NCBI GenBank assembly: GCA_037355855.1
Contig: CM074763.1
Coordinates: 1 to 64,000, forward strand
Direction: 5' to 3'
Source: Pseudo-nitzschia pungens
Lineage: Eukaryota > Bacillariophyta > Bacillariophyceae > Bacillariales > Bacillariaceae
DNA length: 64,000 nt
Of this stretch, positions 54,661 through 64,000 are shown one piece after another (positions within the stretch are counted from its first letter, which is position 1; each line of letters begins with the position of its first letter). A model generated the notes under the pieces. It searched no databases. It saw nothing but the letters and a program-made list of their open reading frames with translations, and had not been told where the DNA came from. The position numbers were made by a program, and so were the translations under genes.

Positions 54661-56392
54661 ATTTTATGATTTATGATCACTGAACGCGGAACAGGACCTG
54701 GCCTCAGTCGGGGAGATTGTTAGTTCTTGTGGGAATGTGTGAGGTCGGATTTGGATCGGATTAAAACCTAGGATTTTGAAATGAGTTCATTCGTTCCTAG
54801 CACCAATTTCGTTGGTGTCGTATGTGCCGAATGATATTGCGACGTATGTGTTTGTTGCGGTTCTCCATGTGATTTTGAGCGGAGCTTGGTTTCAAACATG
54901 TCTTTGATCGGCAATTTTTTCATGGATGAGCGAATCTTGTATGTGCAATTTAGCTAACCGACATAAAACACGATCTAATCTTACCCAAAGACTAGCGGTT
55001 ATGGCATAAGTAAAACATGGCAGAGAAATTTCTGATGTACCAAACGGGCACGGTCGACAGAACAACGTCTGTTTTTACAACATGTGTATCGATCAATGAC
55101 CAAAGTTGGTAGGATTCATTCATTATTTTTTATTCTCTCCTCTCGTGCCGGTAAACCTTAGTGGGTTTGGGGCGGCGCCAGAGATTCGCGCAATAATTCT
55201 CCTAGGTTGTACACGTCTCAGTCTTGCTTAGCGCGAACTATAATTAAACCTTACTTCCTGAGAAGGACTTCGGGAAGATTAGCACACATACAAGTGCTTT
55301 CACGCGCCAAAATTCCTTTCGTTCGGACTAAACACTTCAGGTATCCGGTAACCTTACGGAGGACGTACGTAAGGTTACCGTGATGGTAACCTTGTTGTAC
55401 GAAGCACATAAAACAATCATTGGAATCTTTGTCACACTCTCTCATTAAATGCTGCATCATTGGAAGTATTCTCCATGTGGTACGAACTCTAATCTGTTGG
55501 AACATTCGTAAGTGCCGAAGGCTGTGACCGCGACGGCGTAATTCTCACGCCAAAATAGGAGACATAAGCTTTAAAAAAGGTCTTGCCGTACCAGTACGGT
55601 ACACTTGTTTCTTCCTTTGCGCTATTTGACGACGATGACGAAACATTTCGATTGCCGACGACCAAACAAACTTGGTAGGTCATTGATTTCTTTGTGACGT
55701 TGGCTGCAAGCAGTGTCTTTTCATCGACAACTGGGACCGCTGTGCAAGCTTCTGAGTGCCATGTAGCAAAAAATCGTATCGGTTGATCTTTCGGTGTGCA
55801 ATATGATGTGCTCTAGTGGATTGTTTCCATCGATCACCCTGCTCTTCCGTCTGTCGCTTTGCTTGAGGGTACAATAATCGACCAACGCGCGAACACAAAA
55901 TCTTTGCTGTACTTGAGCAAAAGAGTACCAGTTGACGAAAAAGCTCAAAACTGCGATTGAAGAGTGAACAACGGAATCCTTCCCCTCCCAGTTGGGGAAG
56001 TTTGCCGGCTAGTTTATTTTCTTTGAATCCCTTCTGCCGGTCACTCATTTTGAATAGCAGAAGTACGTACTTTAGGTGTCTTCATGTACAACCATTATTG
56101 CTTGACTTCCAAATAGGATGCAATTTGAAATTCTCCTCTGTACATTTCAACATACAGAGTAAGATCTTACTACGCGTAGGCTTGTCTTCATCAAATACGG
56201 TACTGCAACCTGAAAAAAATACTTTTCACTCACTACACGAACTGTATAGTATGGTAAAAAATAATACTATATTAGTAGTACATTTGTTATTCTAAATCTA
56301 ATGCAAGCTGGAAAGCAATCATGACATAGAATCAGATCCAGTAATCGCTTCTGATCCATGAAGGAAAGTTGCTGTACAGTAGTAGTTAGTCA
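54661..56392. other. Spacer, no gene firmly supported
   Basis: Contains GGTAACCTTACGGAGG, CGTAAGGTTACCGTGATGGT and similar words at 55330-55395. Minus-strand frames at 55251-55505, 55489-55683 and 55680-56048 (64-122 codons) lie end to end and could be fragments of a decayed or intron-rich gene, but no splice pairs or motifs support that. Confidence 0.4.
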
Positions 56393-58180
56393 CTACTCTG
56401 CACAGGGACCCATTCCAACCAGGGCACAGGTTTCCTTGCAGTAATCCCAGACCTTCGTCTTCGTGTTCTGTTTCTTTTTGCACTTTTTCTGTATTTGCTT
56501 GAAAATCTTTTTCTTTTTGTGAATCTTCTCCTTGCCCTTTCCGACCCACTTGCAATCTTTCTTGTTTTTACCCTTGAACAAAAATTCGGGATGATCAATG
56601 CAACCAGCCGTGGAAGTCCAGGTGGTGGACGAGGTACCACTGGAAGTGGGATATGCGGTAGGAGAACGAGTGGGAGAAACTACCGGACTCGTGGTGGGAT
56701 CGTTGTCGTTGTCGTTGTCGTTCGGAGGGTGGTTGGAATTCCATACGACCACCCTGGCGTCCTTCCCGTCGCTGGAAAGGGATTCAAACCGGACAAAGAC
56801 GTCGGGGCTGGTGCCGAGGTTGACCTCATTCCCCAGAGGCAGGTTGTATCGATCGGTGTTGCTGTATCCGTACGGTCCGCCCTCTTCTTTCCGGATGAGC
56901 ATGACGTCGCCACCCCCGCCATCAACGCCGATGTTCGGCCCGGACGCACGGTCGTATCCGAGGTAGTAGTCCCAGAATGCATCGTTGTTCTTGCTGTTAG
57001 GATCTCCACCAAAAAACTCAAGGCGCAACACAACGAGTTCTCCACCGGGGGATCCGCCAAGATTGTAATCGCCGATACCATTCAGGACAAACGTCTGAGG
57101 ACTCTTTAAATCCATGGGCCTGATTGACTTTTGCTGTTGTTCGTACCATCCTAGCTGGTAGTTGTTGGCGGCATTGAAACACTGAACCGGGCCATCGTCG
57201 CTCACATACGAGCTACCCATCATGCTGGAGTTATCGCCGTACTCGTCTCCATTCATCATACTGTGCCCCAATCCGAGATTGTGGCCGACCTCGTGCATCT
57301 GGAATCCCGGATCCTGGCAGTAGGGGTCGCCATAGTAGCTGTCCCAGCTATTGATGTACGCATAGGCACCGAATCCCAGATTGGGAGGCTGGCAGAACAT
57401 GACAAGGTCGTAGTTGGCTGCGAGTCCATCGGACCCACCGTATAGCGCTTCCGCTCGTTCCTTTGCGGCGTATTCTAATGCATAATAATCGGAGCTATCA
57501 AGGTTCACCGTTACATCCACGATTCCACCCTCTTCGATGATCATTTGATTCTTGGAGCAGGCCGCAAATTGCGTCTTCATGTTGAACGAATCGGTGAAGA
57601 TGTCGTCCCTCAACTGTGCAGCATTAGCCGTTTGTGCGCCGTTGACATCAATGACGCGGACGACCAGGGTTTTAAGAGTCCCCTTTGATTTGGCAAGATT
57701 GCGATGTCCATCTCCCTTTCCGAGGGATATGTGCTTGCGTTGCTGTTGGTGGTGGCGAGGATCGTCGATCGACAGGGGCTCAATTTCGATCGAGTCTTCG
57801 AGTGAAATCGACTCGGAAATCACGATAGTGCTAGAACGAATGTCGGCACGTGCAGTCTGTTCCACAATCGTCGCACCGTCCTTGAGCCTCAAAATCGTTT
57901 CCCCAGACACCGCCAGCTTGGAGTCCAGAAATGCCTTTGACACACCCTCGATTGGCAGGGTGTGACCACCCAATGCCTTGGCCCGATCCCTTTCAAATCT
58001 GCAAGTCCATGTTTCTTCCCTGCCGCGGGATTGGTCAATGAATTCTTCGATTCTCAGATAAAGGACGCACTCCGTATCGGGTTCAAGCAAATGGCGGCGT
58101 TCTTTGTGACGGAGATAGTCAGCCAGAGTGGAAGCAAGTTGCACAACTGCCAGAAGGATTTTGAAACTGGTTAACTTCAT
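56393..58180 (-). CDS. Secreted gametolysin-type (peptidase M11) zinc metalloprotease
   Basis: Single exon, 595 aa. Residues 1-20 are a signal peptide (MKLTSFKILLAVVQLASTLA). A ~170-residue pro-region precedes the catalytic domain. The zinc site reads HEVGHNLGLGHS (~295-306), matching HExxHxxGxxH, with the Met-turn at NSSMMGSSYV (~318). Flanking cysteines and YDLVMFCQPP fit the M11 family, whose founder digests the Chlamydomonas gamete cell wall. A Thr/Ser/Pro hinge (~495-525) leads to a C-terminal Lys/Cys-rich module (CIDHPEFLFKGKNKKDCKW, then KETCALVGMGPC) of the sort appended to many diatom secreted proteins. The likely role is extracellular or wall remodelling; the substrate is unknown. 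Confidence 0.9.
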   Translation of the reverse strand: MKLTSFKILLAVVQLASTLADYLRHKERRHLLEPDTECVLYLRIEEFIDQSRGREETWTCRFERDRAKALGGHTLPIEGVSKAFLDSKLAVSGETILRLKDGATIVEQTARADIRSSTIVISESISLEDSIEIEPLSIDDPRHHQQQRKHISLGKGDGHRNLAKSKGTLKTLVVRVIDVNGAQTANAAQLRDDIFTDSFNMKTQFAACSKNQMIIEEGGIVDVTVNLDSSDYYALEYAAKERAEALYGGSDGLAANYDLVMFCQPPNLGFGAYAYINSWDSYYGDPYCQDPGFQMHEVGHNLGLGHSMMNGDEYGDNSSMMGSSYVSDDGPVQCFNAANNYQLGWYEQQQKSIRPMDLKSPQTFVLNGIGDYNLGGSPGGELVVLRLEFFGGDPNSKNNDAFWDYYLGYDRASGPNIGVDGGGGDVMLIRKEEGGPYGYSNTDRYNLPLGNEVNLGTSPDVFVRFESLSSDGKDARVVVWNSNHPPNDNDNDNDPTTSPVVSPTRSPTAYPTSSGTSSTTWTSTAGCIDHPEFLFKGKNKKDCKWVGKGKEKIHKKKKIFKQIQKKCKKKQNTKTKVWDYCKETCALVGMGPCAE

Positions 58181-60057
58181 ATTATTTGTTGCGTTTCAGC
58201 CTTATTTGTGGAGGATGATGAATTATAAGCGTGTAATCGTATTCGTTGCCGATCAATAAAATTTTGATTTATGAGAACATCTCGAGATGGAGTGACGATT
58301 CGAAATCAAACCAACCCTCGAGTGTTGTCCCTTCCGATGCCGATGCCGATCTAGCAGGCAGGGACTAAGAGTACGCAGACGTATCGTGCTTTGCTCTTTT
58401 CTTTGTTTTTTCCACGATTGCGAAAGAGAGAACCATCTTGTCAAGATTACGTCGCTGCCGATGATCTCATCACTCACATAATCGTCTTGTTTTTACATTG
58501 CAGCTCCGTTTGCATGAGCAGGATTGGATATATTGGATACTCGTAATTTACATTGGTTCTAATTCTTTCCAACCTCTTATCGAATAAGTGATGTTCCCGT
58601 CACCCTCACGTGGTTTAAGTCAAGGTCTGCATGAGTAGGATTGGATGTCTTGGATCCCCTTAAGTAAAAAATATCCCGATATTTCAGGAAGAAAGGTATT
58701 TGAATACTTAGATTGCGAACCGACCTGGCAAGATAGAATTGGTCTTTTTAATGCACGATCGGTTTAAAATTTAAAATGAATTTGATCGAATGAACGCTGA
58801 ATATTACGAATTGTAGTACATACTCAGTACGTACACGTAACTGTACGGCGTTAGTATTTTTTTGAAAAGATCTTCTTATCCGGAAGCAACAAGAACTACG
58901 ATCATGGTGGAATCACACAACATCAAGAAATGCTGTTTCGGCTTTCACCAAAGGCATGCTTCAACCTGATATCAGGTACTACTGTAGTGGTGGTAGTATA
59001 CTATTACTACTTGTACTTGATATTCACGATGCGAAGCAAGAAGAATAATGCGCTTTCACTACTAACGACAGTGTACTACTTTGTGAAGGACCCACTTTCA
59101 TTTACTTTCCCACTACACACTCGAACACTCCCACCGCTTAGCACTATCCAGAGGATTGACAAACAAAGTGGAAAATGTTTGGCAGTGCATTACTATATCA
59201 TGCGCCTTGTTCAATCAAGAATTATGTCTGGCTGGCTTGCCGCAAAATCTTTACTTCTGTAGTAGTCAAGAGATATGTCAATGGATGATTTTTTTTCAAA
59301 ATAATCAAAGAAACTCAGCCAAGCGACTGTGAGCCACTAAATCCGGACAATGGAGTGATTGAACAATGCGAAGCAACGAAGCTGTCTGAGGCAGGCAGGC
59401 AAACACGTCGAAGGGAGAAAGCCTTGTTGTTGGTTATCTTCAAGGTATAAAAAATGCCGTTTCTTTCTTCTTGTTTCGTGCGGCAGCAATCCTCCTTCTC
59501 GCGTTCTAGAATCCCATGATTGAAATGGGAAGCATGCTGCTGCTGCTTGCCGTTGTTTTGAAAATTGATGCTATCCGTGTAGCACGGTATTCAATACGTG
59601 TAGCACGGTATTCAATACGTGTAGCACGGTATTCAATACGTGTAGCACGGTATTCAATACGTGTAGAAAAATTGAATAATAGCGTTTGTTACTGCATAAA
59701 ATGATGGTTCGTAATGAAGATTACTTCGAACTCATTGCGTGTAAATCCAAAACAGTGCTGACTGAAGGTGCGAAAATGAATGATTCTTGATCCGTGGTTC
59801 CTACCGAGTGCACGGAATGCAGGAGAGACGAGAACACTTTGCTGTTCCCCCCGCTGCTACTCCCATCTAGCCTATCCTGTTCTTCTTGGGCCGTGCTGGG
59901 GTATTCCTCCTCGGGAGTCAAATAACGTGTCCGATTTGCGTAGGTTTGATCGAGGCAGTCAGCGCGCTTGTTAGTTGATTGCTCGAGTTAACCAAAGGGA
60001 TGACGGACAAGGCGTTGCATTGAATTGCATTCCGGAATTTCAGAATCTAATGGGTGC
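58181..60057. other. Spacer, no gene supported
   Basis: The 58200-58500 stretch is the promoter side of the M11 gene. Two near-copies of GCATGAGYAGGATTGGAT occur near 58512 and 58629. A 21-bp tandem repeat lies at 59576-59665. Short frames (up to 110 codons) lack signatures. Confidence 0.5.
59576..59665. repeat. 21-bp tandem repeat, 4.3 copies
   Basis: Four perfect copies of CGTGTAGCACGGTATTCAATA start at 59576, 59597, 59618 and 59639, and a fifth breaks down after CGTGTAG. The period is a multiple of three, so a plus-strand frame reads RVARYSI repeats, but there is no other sign of a gene. Confidence 0.93.
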
Positions 60058-62355
60058 TCACACTAGTCCCCGATGGTCCGACGACGATGGACGAGCCGTG
60101 GTATTCGCTAGGTTCTTCATTTCGATGTCCTCCTCGTTGTAGTCGTCGTCGTCGCGATAGTTTTGGAATGCTTCCGAGCTGTGCTCCTGATTCTGATCCT
60201 GCTTTGACACGCGGGTCTGCTGTTCCCAGTTCTCCAGCTCGGTTCGCAGCCGCTCGGTTCGTTCCGGCACCAGGGAGTACCGAGACCATACCAGGAGTTG
60301 GAGCGTCGAGCACACCAGGGGTGGAATCACCAGGAGCCGATAGAGGACGACCTTGGCGTGTTGTTGCTCTTGAGTTTCGTTAGTGACGCCATCGCCGCCA
60401 TCCTGGTTGTAGGAGTCCCCCAGAAAGGAGGCCGTCAGAATGGGCAGGACCGACTCGGCAGGCTTGCAAAAGAGGGCGTTGACCCCCATAAACAATCCGG
60501 CGAGGGAGGGCGGATTGCTGCGTCCCTGCACCACCGAGTGGGAATGTTTCATCTCCAGGACCATGTCGCACATTGCCAATCCAAAGCCTGTCCCTGCCAT
60601 TGCATTCGAAAAGACGGACAGGGCCACCAAAAAGGCTGCCACCGGCCACACCGGATCTGCATCGGCATTGGTACCATTGTCATCGCTGTTGCTCTCGGTC
60701 GTCCCGAGTCCCCTCGCCAGGAGCAGGGATCCCGCCAGAACAATGTTTGTGGCAAAGACCACCGTGTACATGCGGGCGTATCCGTATTTCTGGACCGGTA
60801 GGAACAGGAGGAGTCCCACGAGCTGCGTGGCCGGATCCAAGAGGGCCAGCAGCCAGTCGCAGGCGTCGCGGGACCATCCATTGGAAGTGTACAACGTTGC
60901 ATCACCATCACCATCACCATCACCGACGTATGAATCAACGCCATTGCTTCGTTCCAGCAACAGCTGGTCGACAAAGGTCTTTTGAAAGTTTCCCACAAAA
61001 GTGTTTTGCATTTCCATGAGCATCTCCATGGCGATCCAATACCGAAAATTGGGATGGGCCGCGAAATCCCGGACCACCCGCCAGAACCGGAGCGTGCTTT
61101 CGTCTTCCTCCGCCTCGTTATTGTTATTGAAGTTGTCATTCTGGGCATCCGATGATCCGAGGTCGCTGACATTGCTGTCGATGCGGCTGTAGGTTTTGCC
61201 CCCTTTTTTTCGTCGTGCCTCTGCAGTTGCTTTGTCTGTGTTGGTATTGGTGTCGGTGTCGGTCGATGTCAATGTCGCATTCACATTCGCACTCGCATTC
61301 CTATTATCATTGTCCCCGGTCCGGTGTGTGTTGATCAGTCCCTGCCCCACCAGTGCCAGGCCCGACGAGACCAGCGCCAGGATCACCGCGTACCTCCGAA
61401 AGGGACCCAGGTTCTCCACGTCAAAGAGGGATAATCCGATCTTTGTGACCACCAGTGGTGCCAGGATTCCCACCAAATCGCGACAGACAAAAAAGGCAAT
61501 CCGCTGGTTCTGCTGCATCGAGTGGTTGTCAAAGACGATCGATCCCTGCAATATGCAGTTGAAGGAGAACAGCGTGTCGTAGATGCTCAGCGATCCTACA
61601 AAGTGGAGTCCGTCCCAGAACCATTGGCGTTTGTCGTTCTCTATGTTGCTGTTGCTGTTGCTGTTGCTAACAAAGGCATGATCCCACCGGAAAAACGGCA
61701 GCAAAAAGGTCAGAGCCAGCAGGCAACCGCTCCATCCCACCAGCTCATCCCTGCGGCGGTGGGCCACGCTCGAGGCGTACCAATCGATAAAGTAGGCCCC
61801 GGCCACGTCGTTGGCGGTGTTGATGACAGCAAAGATCGCCGATCCGATCCCAAAGACCCTTAGCGGCAGGCGATAGGCCCGCAGAAAGCAGTCCACATAG
61901 AACATGCCAAAGACGTCGGCCACAAGGGTCCCGGCAAGGCCCGCCACTACTAGACCCGTCAGGGCCAAAACGTGGAGGTCTCCGCACAGCAGCCAAAACG
62001 AGCGATTTGGATTTGCATCTGGATTTGCATTTGGATTATTTACATTTGGATTCATAGTGCTGGGCTCGAGCAGGGTTCGAATTCCAACTCCCATTTCGGT
62101 TCCCGTCCGACCCTCGTCTTCGAATGTTTCGAGATCCGTCTTGTTGATGCCATCGCTATCATCATCGCTATCATCATCGCTATCATCATCGCTATCATCA
62201 TCGCTATCATCATCGCCCTCGTCCTCGTCCTCGTCCTCAATGTATGTTGGGTGCCCCAAAGCATGTGCACGGGAATGCGAATGCGAATGAGAAATGGTCT
62301 TCATGTTCAACTCCTCTTCGGCATCTTGGTACGGACTCGTTGTTGCCAAGGTCAT
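60058..62355 (-). CDS. MFS transporter, MFSD13A/TMEM180-like, 765 aa
   Basis: Single exon. A cytosolic N-terminus has a His/Ser run and a poly-Asp/Ser tract (~45-75) encoded by a 12-bp ATCATCGCTATC repeat. The membrane part starts at ~115. Family signs are FGMFYVDCFLRAYRLP, then INTANDVAGAYFIDWYAS, and LSIYDTLFSFNCILQGSIVF, laid out as in animal TMEM180/MFSD13A (YYVDTF, WNSLNDPLFGWLSD, LYDGFLTLVDLHHHALL). About ten to twelve hydrophobic spans are visible in two halves separated by an acidic Asn/Thr-rich loop (~360-430). Substrates of this MFS branch are not well defined. The C-terminal tail is hydrophilic with Glu/Asp runs. A second Met (residue 18) is an alternative start. Confidence 0.8.
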   Translation of the reverse strand: MTLATTSPYQDAEEELNMKTISHSHSHSRAHALGHPTYIEDEDEDEGDDDSDDDSDDDSDDDSDDDSDGINKTDLETFEDEGRTGTEMGVGIRTLLEPSTMNPNVNNPNANPDANPNRSFWLLCGDLHVLALTGLVVAGLAGTLVADVFGMFYVDCFLRAYRLPLRVFGIGSAIFAVINTANDVAGAYFIDWYASSVAHRRRDELVGWSGCLLALTFLLPFFRWDHAFVSNSNSNSNIENDKRQWFWDGLHFVGSLSIYDTLFSFNCILQGSIVFDNHSMQQNQRIAFFVCRDLVGILAPLVVTKIGLSLFDVENLGPFRRYAVILALVSSGLALVGQGLINTHRTGDNDNRNASANVNATLTSTDTDTNTNTDKATAEARRKKGGKTYSRIDSNVSDLGSSDAQNDNFNNNNEAEEDESTLRFWRVVRDFAAHPNFRYWIAMEMLMEMQNTFVGNFQKTFVDQLLLERSNGVDSYVGDGDGDGDATLYTSNGWSRDACDWLLALLDPATQLVGLLLFLPVQKYGYARMYTVVFATNIVLAGSLLLARGLGTTESNSDDNGTNADADPVWPVAAFLVALSVFSNAMAGTGFGLAMCDMVLEMKHSHSVVQGRSNPPSLAGLFMGVNALFCKPAESVLPILTASFLGDSYNQDGGDGVTNETQEQQHAKVVLYRLLVIPPLVCSTLQLLVWSRYSLVPERTERLRTELENWEQQTRVSKQDQNQEHSSEAFQNYRDDDDYNEEDIEMKNLANTTARPSSSDHRGLV
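62150..62225. repeat. 12-bp coding repeat (Asp/Ser tract)
   Basis: Five to six copies of CATCATCGCTAT on the plus strand encode the DDSD repeat near the N-terminus of the transporter. Frame is preserved. Confidence 0.88.
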
Positions 62356-64000
62356 GTTACAATTGCGTTCTCAGTTTTATCGATGCGACTTGTAAATACA
62401 AACAATGGTAAGAATACTTGATGATGTACGAATACTTGAATTACTTCGGTATTCAATACCTACACTGAACACACACTTGTAATCTTACGGTACTCCTATT
62501 TGCACACGCACGGTAATGATGCCGATGATAATCATGCAGAAGGCGTCGTCAATAGTAATGTGTTTGAATGCTAAAGAGTAATCTTACCGATCGACAAAGA
62601 TAACATCTATCGGATGACAGATGCTGACAGATAAGAGGTAAGGTTATTATTATTATTCCTCGCGAAAATCTTGTACAGAACCAAGTAAAAAAAATAATAA
62701 TCCCCCTGTAGCAATACCGTACGAGTATGAGTACTAACGTTTGACTAGAAGTGGTAGGACTAAAAATAATATTCCAACAACATTGTTCTTTTTCTTTATT
62801 GCATCTAAGATTACCGTACGGTATGAAGTAGATCTTAAATACTTGTACTTCGTAGTAATATGAAGTGTGCATTTTGAACTCTGTACATGCGTGTAAGCCT
62901 TACTTCGTATCCAAAACAAAAGTTACGGGAAGGTTAGGTGTTCCATTGCAAAGTTATTTTGATATTTACGTAGTACGAAGTAGATGATAAGGTAAGATCT
63001 TACTGTTTGGGAAAGTTCTTTCAGCCCAACATTGTGATTATTAATAAGAGAGTATTTTTTCAATATTATTTTCATTAGTGTAAAAAAATAGTAGAACCGG
63101 TTATACTAATTACCGTACATGTACTGTCACCACAAAATGACTTCAGCATCAGCAGCAAGACCCGTAAGATTTTAACTTACTAGTACTAATACTAGTAAGA
63201 GTACTGCTCGAAGCATTTTTGTACGAGAAACTAAAACACAAAACACAGACCTACGCCCAGCATTGCAAAAGAAATCACCATCAGTTTTGTAAAGAAGATG
63301 CATGCCCAGCAAGAAGAAGGCTGGTATTGCACATACAACTAGTACTATCACTGGTTGTGCTAGTATTGCTGATATGTCCATTCTGCCTCTGCATTAGTAG
63401 TAGAAGTCTGAGATTACTATTCATACTACGGGGGGAGATGCATGTCCAGCACCCAACCTCCTCCTAGAAGCAGTACTACTAGTACTAGTAGTGGTACTAG
63501 TACTACTACTACTAGCAGTAGTGGCGGCTGGTACTTTTACTAGTAGTAGTAGTAGGAGCATGATAGATATCACTGCTGGTGATAGCTGCGGGGATTGGTA
63601 GTAGTACTAGTAGCTGCTGTTGCTGCTTGTTGTACAAGTACTCTAGGGGCTGTTCAATATGATACAACAGAAGAAAGTCAAGCACTGGTAGCGCAGGGCC
63701 AGAACTAGCAAATTTACTAGTAGGACTACTATGACAAGTCACAATACGACGAGGACGTGACTTGTTGTTACTACTACTAGTAGTACTAGTATCATTACTG
63801 CTGGTAGTAGCTAGCTAGTAGTAGTACTACTACTAGTAGTAAGTTACTAGTACTACTGTCAACGATGGATACTAGAACACGTAGAACTCCTCGTCGTATT
63901 CCTCATGCATGGTAAGTTACCGTAATCTTGTTACAGTAAACTTGCGCTAACCTTTCTTACAAGTGTGTGATTGATGCAAGAAGAGACCGCGCCGAATGAC
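62356..64000. other. Spacer with CTAGTA/TAGTAG runs at the window end
   Basis: 62380-63170 is AT-rich with TACCGTACGG and GTAAGATCTTAC words. 63470-63860 is dominated by ACTAGTAGTAGTAC-type runs. No gene is supported; the region upstream of 62355 should contain the transporter's promoter. Confidence 0.55.

Overview
The window reads as nuclear DNA of a eukaryotic alga, most likely a diatom (inference). The supporting sequence signs are short introns with GTGAGT, GTAAGT or GTACGA donors, long repeat-rich spacers, a Ty1/copia element whose protein fragments have the diatom-type look, secreted lysine/serine proteins of silaffin-like composition, a gametolysin-type (M11) protease with a C-terminal cysteine-rich tail, and many low-complexity Asn/Asp/Ser tracts. 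No bacterial operon, RNA gene or CRISPR array was seen.

Layout. Bases 1-8935 are a composite tandem-repeat block: a C-rich CCCCAACAA array, twelve copies of a 182-bp satellite, a ~26-bp array, one long orphan gene (681 aa, 3290-5335), a 52-bp triplication, about 59 copies of a 38-bp minisatellite, AT-rich repeats and a second CCCCAACAA array. Bases 9-16 kb hold two small secreted-protein genes (a two-exon Lys-rich/PEVP protein and a Cys-rich protein) separated by spacers, plus a diverged inverted solo LTR. Bases 16.9-27.5 kb hold a degenerate ~160-bp tandem array interrupted by a 9.04-kb copia retrotransposon. Its 884-bp LTRs appear identical, but its internal coding region is scrambled and lacks the reverse transcriptase catalytic core. 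A possible 610-bp inverted-repeat element follows.

Bases 28.9-62.4 kb are the gene-bearing part: a five-exon secreted DUF839/PhoX-like protein, a STELLO-like (DUF288) Golgi-type glycosyltransferase, a 1905-aa membrane-anchored haem peroxidase fusion, a second secreted KxxK protein, a low-complexity gene with a broken paralogue 3 kb away, a conserved hypothetical protein, an M11 metalloprotease, and an MFSD13A/TMEM180-like transporter. The rest is spacer DNA rich in TAGTA/CTAGTA runs and in GTAAGGTTAC/GTAACCTTAC-type words.

Every host gene I support lies on the minus strand; only the retrotransposon reads on the plus strand. Many products are predicted to enter the secretory pathway (two KxxK proteins, Cys-rich protein, PhoX-like protein, M11 protease, membrane peroxidase, glycosyltransferase). 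A shared cell-surface or cell-wall theme is plausible, but no operon-like coupling is implied. Exon joins below were worked out by hand from splice signals and reading-frame continuity. All coordinates are hand-counted and could be off by a base or two in repeat arrays.
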